DNA of 64,000 nt from NCBI GenBank assembly GCA_039619475.1, contig CM077115.1:414416557-414480556 (forward strand), given 5' to 3'. Source of the DNA: Icerya purchasi. Lineage: Eukaryota; Arthropoda; Insecta; Hemiptera; Monophlebidae. Within the stretch, counting starts at the first letter, position 1, and each line of letters starts with the position of its first letter. The translations under genes were made by a program, and so were the position numbers. Positions 37,080-47,999 of the stretch are shown here, piece after piece. The notes beneath the pieces were generated by a model. The model had not been told where the DNA came from. It did no database searches and was given only the letters and a program-made list of their open reading frames with translations.

Positions 37080-40000
37080 ACTTATATAGAGCAATATAAT
37101 CGATAAATGTGATTAAAATATATTACTCGAAACATATTTTTTATATGACACAAAATTCATAAATTGACAGAGGCGGATCAAGAATTTTTTTAATTAATTT
37201 TAGGAAAAATTTTTTATACAATAATATTTCTTATTCCTATAAGTCATTTATATTCGCAAACTATCTCCCACCCGGGAACATGAAAAACATTGATTCATTT
37301 AGACCGGGGCAAATATATTTATAAAAATATTCTTTTTGCAAAATTAAATCCTTGGAAATTGTTCTTTCCATAGCGAAGTAGTAATTTATTCCTCCACTAA
37401 AATATTTCTCTTAGACAAGTGTCAAATACCTTACACTCTAACGGTTTTATTATTCTTAATTTAAATACACCTCCTAGAATAAATAGTCGGATTGACAAAA
37501 TTTCGGCTTTGAAACTCTGTAAAAAAGTAACTTTATTTTCAATTTACCGAAAGGGAGATAATAACAACGAGTGTGCTTCAGAGGATCTGTGCCGTAATTT
37601 ATCAAAGGTTCTATCAACATGTATTAGAAAAATTAAGAAACTGGTCACTCCATCATGTAGACTATTAGGTATCGACGAAACCAGTTCGCTTCAATATATA
37701 TATATATTACGATGATCTATGAGATTCTTTCTTTCGATGGCATCAGTTTTGTTGAACACGAATAGTATAGAAACATAAATTCTAGGACACTGACCAATCG
37801 GAAGCAAGTATTTAGTTACATGACCGCGCCCTCTTTTACTCAACCAAATAATAACTAATATTTAGCCAAATGACCACACTCATTTTTACAATAGATTTTG
37901 GAATACGATTTCACCACCATACCATCATGTTTTACACTAACTACAATACTTCGCTTGTTTTATACCAATGCCTTCAATGTTGTGAACAAAAAATGACACA
38001 GTTCAGCAACTTTTAAACCTGTTTATACCACCAAATGTTTCCTCTATAAATATCACTACAATGAAGCCCCTGAAATACTAAATTATATAGAAGCACTAGA
38101 GCCTTGCGCTAGTATCATACCAACATCACAGCAATACAGGGGATTGCTCTATTCTTACATTAAAACCTTTGAACTAACTTACGCAAAAGCGCATCAGTGT
38201 TACATCACTACAAAAAACTCACCATTTCCTTACAATAAACCTGCTAGAATATTAAATTATGCAGGAGCACTAGTCTCATGCTAGTATCACACAAGGAACT
38301 ACCCCACCATCACAATGAAGCGTCTGGAGTACTAAATTATATACAAGTGCTAGTCTCATAGCAGTGTGTCATGCCACTGTAAGAAACTATCTCACTAAAC
38401 TGACCTCTCTAAACCACTAAAATGTACAAGCTACAATCTCAATTACACAACACCGCATTTAAGGAAACATTGGAATCTGGACTCTTTAATACAAGCAACC
38501 AGAATAAGATGATTTTGCTAACCATTACTAAACTGCCTATCCTAATAATGTATGCCTAAGTTTTTGTTTGATTTATATCTAAACTGATTATCCTACTAAC
38601 CTGTATTACCAGACAAGTGTTTTAATTGGTACAAAGAATATGTTCGATATAGACCTTGTCAGACTGTTTTTCTAACACGTGCTGATTTGCTTATTTAAGC
38701 ATGCATGTTTTTAAGAAATCTTTTGACTATGAAGAACCAAAACCTACCACCACACTAACGTGTGCAGAGTTGATAACTCTAGGTATGTATGATGTAGTAG
38801 TATATACATATGTATAGCATAATGATGTGCACGAGGTGTGCTGCCAATGATAACAGTGATAACAGTGAATAACAATAATGTGTGTAAAAACATGACTATT
38901 TGTGTGTGGGCGTGTACATGTGTGTTGCATGAGTATATTATGTTGTATGATAAGCAAATCTCAATTAATTTTTAAACTAAGCCACACACACGCAACAATG
39001 TATGAACATGGATTGTTTCCCATCTCCACATTTGTCTTATTAATATATGATCACTCAAGGCAGCCCATCTATTTAAAAAATTCTGTTACATAACATTATT
39101 CACCTAACAATGTATTTACATACATATGCTTGTGTATATCTTCCACTATAATAAGACAATATCTACACCAAATTATCAACCTGTGCTGATTTGTCACATC
39201 AGTGTAAGACCTATATTGGAACATAATGTTGACGAAAAATATATGTCTACAGCTGTGTATGTTCGAACATGACGCCGTATAAATCTAGTTATACCAGTTC
39301 ACATTATAATTTTTCCCTGTAGTGAATGCAACATGTAATTTAATTCGCAAATGCCACTCACCTACTTGATAGGACACATATTCTATACTATACTCAAATT
39401 TTGGTATTTAACAAAAACAATTACCTGCTCAAAATTCTATTATGAATCATGTCACCATCTCCACAATACCAGTTATAGCTCAAAAATTAATAAGTATTTT
39501 AGAATCACACACTTCTAAATCTATTAATTTAAAGGAATAAATATAATTGTCAGTATATCTTTATTGCGTAATAATGTATACATTAATGTATCACACTGTC
39601 CTTAATACCAAACCTTACATCTATATAATCATGCAATACATATTATTTAATATATATATATATATATTCTTAGTTCAGCTAAAAACGACACCAAACTTTT
39701 CATGGAATTCACTAGACATAGAATTTCCTTATTCTACTATAGCTATACTGTTGCACATACAATTCTGTTCCCGAGGGTGTAATGTTTAATGATTTATTAC
39801 ACAATTGTACTAATCCTTAAAATTAAGCTCATTCATAAATTTAAATGATTGTACACCCTTATACACTTTTTAATTTTGCGATTATCTACAATACTTATAG
39901 AATACATTTTGGACATAATACAACTAATTCACTAACTGGAATTCCATTCATCTCATCCTTAGATACTGCAAGCTTCTCTTTATTTTCTAGGACAGCTTTA

Positions 40001-42510
40001 TGATGCAAGAATATGACAGTAGGGGTAATTCAGAAATTTAAAAATTAACCGATGATAGGACTTTAACAATTTTCAATCGTTTTACTTAAAATTTTAACAG
40101 CTCCTTTAAAAATACTTTTTTCTATCGGAGTACATACAGATGTCACGATTTGGTAAAGGTTTTTAAAATTATATCGCATACTCGGTGCAATTTTTAAAGC
40201 TGAATTTTTTTTAAAAAGAAAACATTTCTTTTAAATTCAATATTTTTTAATTTCCCTGTGAACTTTGACAGCTTATCATCTTTATTTCAAGAAAAAAGCT
40301 CTTCTACTGCCAGCCAGAAAGAGAGATAGTCGATTTAAAATTAGCGCTGCTATTTTAGAGAAATATTCAAATTAAAAATTAAACTGGTACTTCTGTACTT
40401 TATCGTTGTAAAACGGATATAATGCGTAAAATGCGATACAACTATTTTTTTTGTTTTGGTAAAAACATAAACTCAAACTATCAATCAAACTTAAACAAAA
40501 TGTTTATTATGGTAAATGTAAATAAGACACTAACTACTGACTGGGTGTAAGTGAAAATCATTATAAAATTTCGTAACATGTCTTTGTAACGGAAAAATTT
40601 TTAGATTGAACCCAGCCATCAGTTACAAGACATGTCCATGTCAAATTTTTTTTGTACACTTAAAACCGTAAATAATAAAGCAGTTAATTTTTCATACGCA
40701 TTATCAAATAAAAAAAATATAAAATAATCGATTTTATTACGCACACTATTTACATTTACTGTAAATAATTGAAGTGTCCATTACTTTTAATTTTTTTACA
40801 TATCGTATAGTATTAAAAAAAAAAAAAAAATAAAAGCCCAAAAATCACGCATTTCTTAGTCTTAACCCCTTAATCATAAAATCGTTTTTTGCAAAAGACC
40901 GTCTTTTGGTATTTTAACGGTACGATTATTCTTATTATTTATTTGTAAAATGTTTAAAGAGATATTAGTACATGTTTCTACGACTGAAACTGACAATTGA
41001 TGTCAGTTACCCGCAGAAACGTGTTCTTAAATATTGTCTTAAGTACCGAATTGATTTCAATACGTCTTTTTTTATTGCAATTTTTTGCTTACAAACTAGA
41101 TTATTAATTTTTTTCGACATTAAAATTTACGCGTAAATATGATCAAAAGAAGTTATAACATATTAAAGCAGTAGATATGAAAACTGTTTACCCTAGCTTA
41201 AAGCTACTTTTTTGAAATGAAATTACTTTATGAAAAGATTAATACCAAATTAAATTTATCTACGGTATCATGAACTTAAACAGAGTTGCGATTAGTTAAA
41301 CACATTAAGTAAATCACTAAAATTACACATAAGCGAGAAACACGTTTTATTGACTTTTTGTAAATCGCAAGAAATTCAAAGCCTATTTAACAATTTACAT
41401 TTAATTTAATATTTTTAGGCGGTACATTCATCGGCATTTTTAAATAGTTAATATCAAATTAATATAAAATTTATATTGAAAAGGTAATCATATATTACAG
41501 ATAAAAAGTAATTTTCTGTAAATATTTAAATTTCAGTTTTGGTTAACTAATAACGCAGGTAACCTATAAAAATAACTACTGCTTTGTATATTACAAAGAA
41601 GTTCTAGAACAAATACATTATTATTATTATCATCAACGACTAACACATTTCCACTTTTTTCTGACCAATATTTTTATTTTAAAAAATTCAAAAATAGACT
41701 AACGGCAAAATATTTCTTATGTGTTTAAAACTTTCGCAGTGAATACCAGTCATAATTTTCAAAAACAACTATAGAAAATGTCAAAATTAGTATATATTTT
41801 AAATAGCTATTTCCGAAAATTACTTATCACAAGAGGATGAGAGTGTTTCATTGAAATCCAGAACGCCCGAATATATATGTTAGCTTTACAAATGTAATTC
41901 CAGGTATATTTCAAAACAAACGTGATTAAAAAATATTAATAAAATCTTTTGCATGACTACTCGTTTCGTATTAGCAGAAATATTACAAAATTTGAAATAG
42001 AAGATTAATAAGACACATTTGCTAAAAAAATATCCTGATTAATTAAATTTACATTTTTAACACATTCCAATAAATCTGGCTATCACGCAATGAATTTTAA
42101 ATTGTCATAAAAAAAATGTGCAATATTCGTTAGATATTTAAAAAAGTAAAAAAATTCAGTCATTAAATTTAAAAATCATTTTGTATTTTGACATTCTTTC
42201 TATTAACCATAAACATAGCAGCATTATAACTTTTTTTTAAATATAAATTTCGAAAATAATTTTACACACACTCTTGATCAGCCACTAATAACGTAAAATA
42301 CATTAATTACGAAGTTTTTCAATTTAAATAATATTCAAAGTGTTCGTAATACAAGTACTTGTGTAACAAATTCATTTCATTCTTTTTTGTTCTCTTAAAT
42401 TTTAATAATTCTTTTTAATGTCAATGAGACGCATAATTTTAAATTTTCAAAATTTACTTTAAAAATCTTTCGCATGTATGGTGTATAAAAATAAAGAAAT
42501 AGCACAAAAC
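37080..42510 (-). other. Intron 1 of the GPR143-like gene; no further gene seen
   Basis: About 5.4 kb between the two coding exons. It contains a degenerate tandem repeat (38050-38400), a GT/CA-rich stretch near 38880-38950, an AT run near 39652-39667 and an A run near 40817-40832. The open frames inside are short and unrecognised. Confidence 0.55.
38050..38400 (+). repeat. Degenerate tandem repeat, about three units
   Basis: Phrases of the type ATCACAATGAAGC..CTG, then TACTAAATTATATA..AGC, then ACTAGTCTCATGCTAGTATC recur at about 38058-38125, 38225-38290 and 38308-38370. Spacing varies (roughly 80-165 bases), so the units have drifted or lost segments. Function unknown. Confidence 0.55.
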
Positions 42511-42514
42511 ATAC

Positions 42515-42664
42515 CTGATATATTGCTCCTAAAATGCCGATGGCTGAAGACAAGGAACAAACTAAATTATAAGGAACCGAATCTATCTCACGAAATAGAT
42601 TATAAAATTCCGTATAATTACTAGCTTTTTGACAACAAAACGCTTGCATTAATGGGTCTGCCAT
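42515..42664 (-). CDS. GPR143/OA1-like receptor, first coding exon
   Basis: An ATG at 42664 on the minus strand opens 50 codons that end exactly at a CAG/GTATGT donor, phase 0. The protein begins MADPLMQAFCCQKASNYTEF and ends with a hydrophobic stretch PYNLVCSLSSAIGILGAIYQ, the first membrane segment. Human GPR143 begins MASPRLGTFCC, so both the start and the paired cysteines correspond. Family members are seven-pass receptors of melanosomes and lysosome-related organelles, in mammals responding to L-DOPA; the role in insects is not established. An N-glycosylation sequon (NYT) lies at residues 16-18. The methionine is the natural start because it matches the family start. Promoter elements upstream of 42664 were not recognised. 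Confidence 0.75.
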
Positions 42665-43245
42665 ACTGTATTAAGCTACATTGGGATTGTACACTTTGTA
42701 ATACAGTTTTGGTAAAAATTTAAAAATAAATTTTACCATTTACTCTTTATCTAACAATTACATTCTGCACACAATTCACACGGTTTCTAAATTAAAACCT
42801 GCACTACCATACAGTATCAACCAAAACTTTACGAAACACTTGTTAAATTACCGCCCGAAGTTAGTGTTATCATTTGCAAACAGTGTATGCAACATGTCAA
42901 TTTAAGAAATTTCTTTATGTAACATTAAATTAAAATTTTTAACATTATTTTTAATATTTTTAATTCTTCTCCATTCAATTTATTCTTTATTTAAATTATA
43001 ATTTTAAATATATTTTTAAAAATAATTTAAAACGACATAAATATTTAATATTCTTTAAATACTTGACGTGCAGTGTGTACATGTAAATTTATTATTCTTT
43101 TTTATTAATTATAGTGAAATATCATTTAAAATAATTTTTATGATGAATACAATGGATTCTCATGGAATACCATGTGATACGATGAAAACTATTTTATGCA
43201 GGAATTTAGTTTTTGTAAAGATGTCGCTTTTTATAAGAACAGTAC

Positions 43246-43253
43246 ATTATTGC
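43246..43253 (+). repeat. 8-bp target duplication (left copy) of a hAT-like element
   Basis: ATTATTGC immediately precedes the element. The identical ATTATTGC follows it at 43876-43883. Confidence 0.9.
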
Positions 43254-43875
43254 CAGGCCCGGAGTTCGGAAATCTTATGGGCCCTTTTCGGAAGTAAAAC
43301 AATAATCAGTTTTATAGAATAACTAAATTGAATTCACGAATTAACATATAATTAATAATGTAAACAAAACTAAATATCATATAGACAATGGGTAAAATGT
43401 TCGATGCCAAAAAAAAAAAATATATATATGTATAATTTTAAACAATGAATTTTTCAGCAAATTTTAACTAAAGATTTGCATAAAAGAATAGTGTGCGTGC
43501 GTATGTTGCGCGTGTACACACGCACACTCATTCATACAGACATTTCCTAAAAACATAGATTCCGACTCGTTATACCTTAAAACAAATTTCTGGTATGTTT
43601 TTACGAAACTCGAAATTTTACTATTTCGAAGTTTCCTCTTCTAGGAGGAAATAAAAATGGATACAAAATTATTAACAAATCAATGTATTACAAAATGCAC
43701 GTGCTCCTGTAAAGTTAATTTTATTTATTAAAAAAAAAAGTTGATGTATACGACAAATGAAAGATTAATTTTTTATTACATGTTGGAAGTGGGTGTCTCT
43801 TGGGGGCCCCTTTATAAAGCGTGGCCCAGGGCTACAGCCCTTCCTAGACCCCCCCCCCCCCTAAATCCAGGCCTG
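43254..43875. mobile_element. hAT-like nonautonomous transposon, 622 bp
   Basis: Begins CAGGCCCGGAGTTCGG and ends with the reverse complement of CAGGCCTGGATTTAGG, giving short terminal repeats of about 10 bases. A long C run lies just inside the right end, followed inward by GGGCCACGC- and GGGGGCCCC-like text. It is bounded by a perfect 8-bp duplication, the length hAT transposases produce. No transposase is encoded. The left quarter is AT-rich and uninformative. Confidence 0.88.
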
Positions 43876-44039
43876 ATTATTGCAGCAATGATGTCAATGT
43901 AAATATATTTTCTTTGTACGCTAGTAGTGTTGGGACTATAGGGATACATTGATAGGGTAGGGGAGCTGATCGTGAAAACGTCCGTCCAAAAAAATAGAGA
44001 GAAAATATGAGAAAACGATTCCATTTCTTTCTAGGTAAT

Positions 44040-45450
44040 CAGGGGCGGAGCCAAAAATTTATCGAGGGGTAGTCCAAAAAATTTATGCCGAATTTTTTCA
44101 TGTATGTTATATTTTTATGTATCAAAATAAAACACACATAATTGCATTTAATTTTTTAATGTGTATCTCGGTCACAAATAAATATTTTCACTTTAAAGCT
44201 ATAATTTTATTCTGGTTATGCTATAGGCAACAATTTAGAAAAAAACATATTAACGGTAATTTTAGTAATTGTAATAATGCAACAATTAGTAAATAACTAT
44301 TTTCACGAATTTACTCAATTTTTTATTGAACAAATTAGGTTTAATAGAAGTAATTTATATTATACATACTATTATTTTATAATATAATATACATGTGTTC
44401 CCATTAAAAAAATAAATATATATTTCTTAAGTAATTACTTATCAAGTAACTAAATTTCCTTGTTGCAGTCATTCCTATCCAACAGGAAATTCCGTGTTGT
44501 CATTGATGATACAAGATCAAAATTTTATGAGATTCGAGCAGGAGTACCTCGAGGAAGTGTCCACGGTCCTCTGCTGTACCCACTTTTTACAGCAGACATT
44601 TCGAGGATAAGTAGCACAACCTTAGCCATGTTTGCCGACGACGCTGCGGTCCTTGCAGTAGGTAGTATTCAAAAACGAAGCAAATGCTAAATTAAAAAAT
44701 GCATTAGATTTGATCTCTCAGTGGACCTTAAAGTGGAGAATTAAACTAAACGAGGCAAAGTCAGTTCATGTGACCTTTGCTTTACGTCCGATAGACATTC
44801 GTCTGCGCATTTATATAAATAACATCCAGCTCGACTAAATATCTTGGCGTCCAAAAAGAGCAAATAAAGGCAACGGTTAGGCAACTTTACTGGTTATTGG
44901 GTCGTCATTCGAAGCTAAGCTTATATTATAAGTGCCTAATTTATAAAGTAATCATCAAACCGATCTGGACTTACGGTACTGAAATTGGGGATGTGCCAAA
45001 ACGAACAACAGTAATATGATACAGCGGGCTCAAAATAAAATTATACGGATGATAGCAAAAGCTGCATGGTTTCAAAGGAATACAGACTTGCACAGAGATT
45101 TAGATCTGAAGTATGTGGATGAGGTCATTTCAGAAATCGTAAGTGCGTACTACGATCGGCTTCGGGTTCATAAGAATCCAGTAATTCAACAGTTGCTGAC
45201 GGAGGAACTCAAATCATGTAGGCTATATTGCTGTATCCTTAAAAACTAGTCGCTGAGCTAAGTTTTTATTTCACGTTCTTTTCCTACTTGTTATATTTAT
45301 TACTTATTTAAAATTAATTTTAAGATTGTAATAATTGCTCAAAAAAAAAAAAGTATGTAAGTAAATAAATGAAAACTGCTGCTACATTAAAAATATATTT
45401 TCTGACCCGGGGGGGGGGAGACCTCTGGACCCCCCTTGCCTTTGCCACTG
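44040..45450. mobile_element. Possible hAT-like element carrying a LINE fragment
   Basis: The left end CAGGGGCGGAGCCAAAAATT and the reverse complement of the right end, CAGTGGCAAAGGCAAGGGGG, share the pattern CAG-GGC--AG-CA usual for hAT termini. The flanking octamers TAGGTAAT and TAAGTAAC agree at six of eight positions. A LINE fragment (44465-45370) occupies most of the interior. The weak target duplication makes this tentative. Confidence 0.4.
44465..45370 (+). mobile_element. Jockey-like LINE, 5'-truncated reverse transcriptase fragment
   Basis: From 44465 the frame reads SFLSNRKFRVVIDDTRSK, then IRAGVPRGSVHGPLLYPLFT and TTLAMFADDAAVLAVGS. The FADD box at about 44630-44641 is reverse transcriptase motif C. 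After a frameshift it continues through the thumb (ISQWTLKWRIKLNEAKS). Near 45016-45249 it gives MIQRAQNKIIRMIAKAAWF and LHRDLDLKYVDEVISEIVSA, the C-terminal block of jockey elements. It ends in an A run at about 45340-45351 followed by simple sequence, the expected LINE tail. Stops and frameshifts show it is inactive. Confidence 0.85.
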
Positions 45451-45763
45451 TAAGTAACGCATATAGTTGGGATTTGCAGAGACATATTAATATATTAAAC
45501 TGACTATTGATCGGCAGTTGCTGCTGACTTTGCTCATGAGTTAATCAGAAGGGATTTGTCGATGTTTTTCGGTACCACATTCCAATTATGTACAAGCATG
45601 TAACTCTCCTATTCTATTTATACCAGGAGAGGATCCAGAAAGACATTTTGGGGACGGAAATTATATAATTTCGTAATATCCTATACGGTAGACGGTAGAT
45701 TTGAAAAATATTTTGTTTTATAAAATGAATCAAATAACGACCTCTTCAGAAATTTAAAAATAT

Positions 45764-45771
45764 TTTAAAAA
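45764..45771 (+). repeat. 8-bp target duplication (left copy) of a second hAT-like element
   Basis: TTTAAAAA precedes the element and is repeated exactly at 46384-46391. Confidence 0.85.
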
Positions 45772-46383
45772 CATGGCGTAGCTAGAGGGGAGTAAGGTTG
45801 GGCAGAACCCACCCTAGAAAACTCGCCCCCCTCTAGAAGAATCGTCTAAATGTCACACGGAGAAAAAATTGAAAACTGTAAAAGTATAACATACTTTGAA
45901 ATTGATACCGTGATTATCACAATAACTTCCTACGCACATGCAGGGCATCTGATGGCATGTTCCAAAATAGATTTTCATATATGTCTTTTCAGCATATAGA
46001 GAATGAAATAGTCAAAAATACAATAACTTCTGAGGCAGTCTTTAATCAGTTCAGCGAAAAACACAGAAAATTGAAACTTATATAAGAAATGTATAAATCA
46101 GTAAAGTGTATTACAATAAACTGTATCTTATTTTGAAGTATTTTGATTCTCTTGTACGGATTTGCATAGTATTTAAATATTAAGTGATCTGTAAATAAAG
46201 CCCGTTTTAAAATAAGCTATTAATTATTTCGGTTATATGTTTATTTAAGTTATTCATTTTATATCAACTTTTTAATATAATACGATTATATGTGCGCACA
46301 TACATATACATTTATATATATATATATATATATATTCAGCTGGTCAGCTGCCTCCCTAGCAAAAATTCCTAACTATGCCCATG
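45772..46383. mobile_element. hAT-like nonautonomous transposon, 612 bp
   Basis: Begins CATGGCGTAGCTAGAGGGGA and ends with the reverse complement of CATGGGCATAGTTAGGAATT, giving imperfect terminal repeats of about 17 bases. A perfect 8-bp duplication flanks it. The right 360 bases match the repeat at 14919-15289, proving a dispersed family. An AT run sits near its right end (46314-46336). No coding capacity. Confidence 0.83.
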
Positions 46384-46589
46384 TTTAAAAATACATAATT
46401 ATTACAATTTAATTTAAATTTCGTTTTATTTTTAGATGAAAAATAAACAAACAATTATAAAATGTAACCTAGTGTTTTTTTTTTATAATTCCAAATAATG
46501 TTGGCAACCAAAAAATTTTTTAATATTACTTTTACTTTTTAAGTATCTTCCTTGCAATTTAATATGACCTTTTTGTTATACATACACGA

Positions 46590-47062
46590 TTTTTTTTTTT
46601 TTTTTTTTTTTTGAAAATATATATATTTATTAATATTTACACATTTCCTGGTCAAGCTATACGCTTGTCAACGAGTTTTCTTACATCTAAATATGCCTAC
46701 ATTATACCTTTTATATACTATACAATTTTATCGCCGCGCAAATATTTTATTACAAACTTATCCTATTTTTACTTATTTCTAACTTAGCTATAACTAATCT
46801 ATTATTTATTTTATTTTTATTTTTTATTATTTAATTTATTTATTTTGCTCCGTCTCTTTCCCTTTCTCTTTTTTCACTTTTGTTTATTACTATTTCCGTA
46901 CCCTCTTCTCTTATTTAATGCTTATTATTGTTCCTATGTTTCCCTTTTTCTGTAGCCATTCCTTAATTAGCCTTTGATAATCGTTGAAATTATATTTCTC
47001 CATTAAAATTGAATAAGTCCCGTGTAATAATCTAATTAGTAATGATGCACTATTTGTAATTT
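46590..47062 (-). mobile_element. LINE 3' end on the minus strand
   Basis: A run of about 23 T at 46590-46612 marks the poly(A) tail of a minus-strand insertion. Just upstream of a TA-rich 3' region, the minus strand encodes LIRLLHGTYSILMEKYNFND followed by YQRLIKEWLQKKGNIGTIIS and a stop, typical of the extreme C-terminus of R1/jockey-type polyproteins. The rest of the element is absent. Confidence 0.6.
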
Positions 47063-47165
47063 GTTATAAATAAAAAATATATTTCCATACATATTTCAAT
47101 TTCGTTTAATTTATACTGTGTAGTAGCATATATTTATTTTAAACCGTATTATTAATCTCCAGATT

Positions 47166-47962
47166 TTTTTTTTTTTTTGTCATGCACAACCTTCTTAGAA
47201 TTGTTTGTGTAAAATATAGCTAGGAGGAATTAACATTTATTTAAATATTAAAGTTCTTCTTCTTTTTGTGCTTTATGTGAACGACACGTTGGCTTCTTTC
47301 AGTTTTCTGTTGCTGTTTTCACTAGCTCTTCAAAACTGCTGATTCCGATCCATTCTTTGAAGTTGTTAATCTATCCAACTTTCTTCCTCCCTCTCGGTGA
47401 TTTCCCTTCCGTTCTTTTTTGAAGTATAACTTGTAGAATGTAGTACTTTCTTCCTTAAATCACTGGGCAAAAGTATGCCATTTTTTTTTTTATTTCATAG
47501 TTCTCTTTCAACTTACGTTTTCTGTAGTACTTCTGATCTACCCATGATATTTTCAATAGCCTTTTAAAAACCACATCTCGGTTGCTTTTAGTAGATTGGC
47601 TGAAGTTTTCTTTATGGACCATAGCCGTGCAAAAGTGCGGATTTTCATTTTTTCATCACAGTCTTGATTGTAATTTATCACTGAGTCCAAATACTTTTAT
47701 TTTTTTACTTTTTCTGCTTGTTTCCCGTTTATGTAGAGCTCTTTCGAGGACGAGGGTTATGAGAGATGATCATGAATTTTGTTTTTGTCACATTAATTCC
47801 TACTCCAAATTTTTGGCCTGTTTTATCGGTCTTATTTATTACACGTTGCAAATCCCTTAAGCTTCTTGCCAGGGCAACAGAAAGTAAAATAGGCTTGATA
47901 GATATAACAAAAATATATAAAGGAAACGAAGTGGTGTTGGGGCTACTTACATTACTAGACAA
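47166..47962 (-). mobile_element. LINE fragment on the minus strand (same family as 54318-55430)
   Basis: The minus strand contains ARSLRDLQRVINKTDKTGQK and GVGINVTKTKFMIISHNPRP at about 47880-47770, the region after the YADD box. Further down, FKRLLKISWVDQKYYRK (about 47565) and VILQKRTEGKSPREGGKLDR (about 47400) are the C-terminal signature of this family. A T run at 47166-47180 is the poly(A) tail. Frames are broken. Confidence 0.75.
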
Positions 47963-47999
47963 AAAGAAAATCTTTGGCCAATATTAATAACAAAAGAGT

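Noticed and set aside
38050..38400. CRISPR array
   Set aside because: Units are long, diverged and irregular, and the window is eukaryotic.
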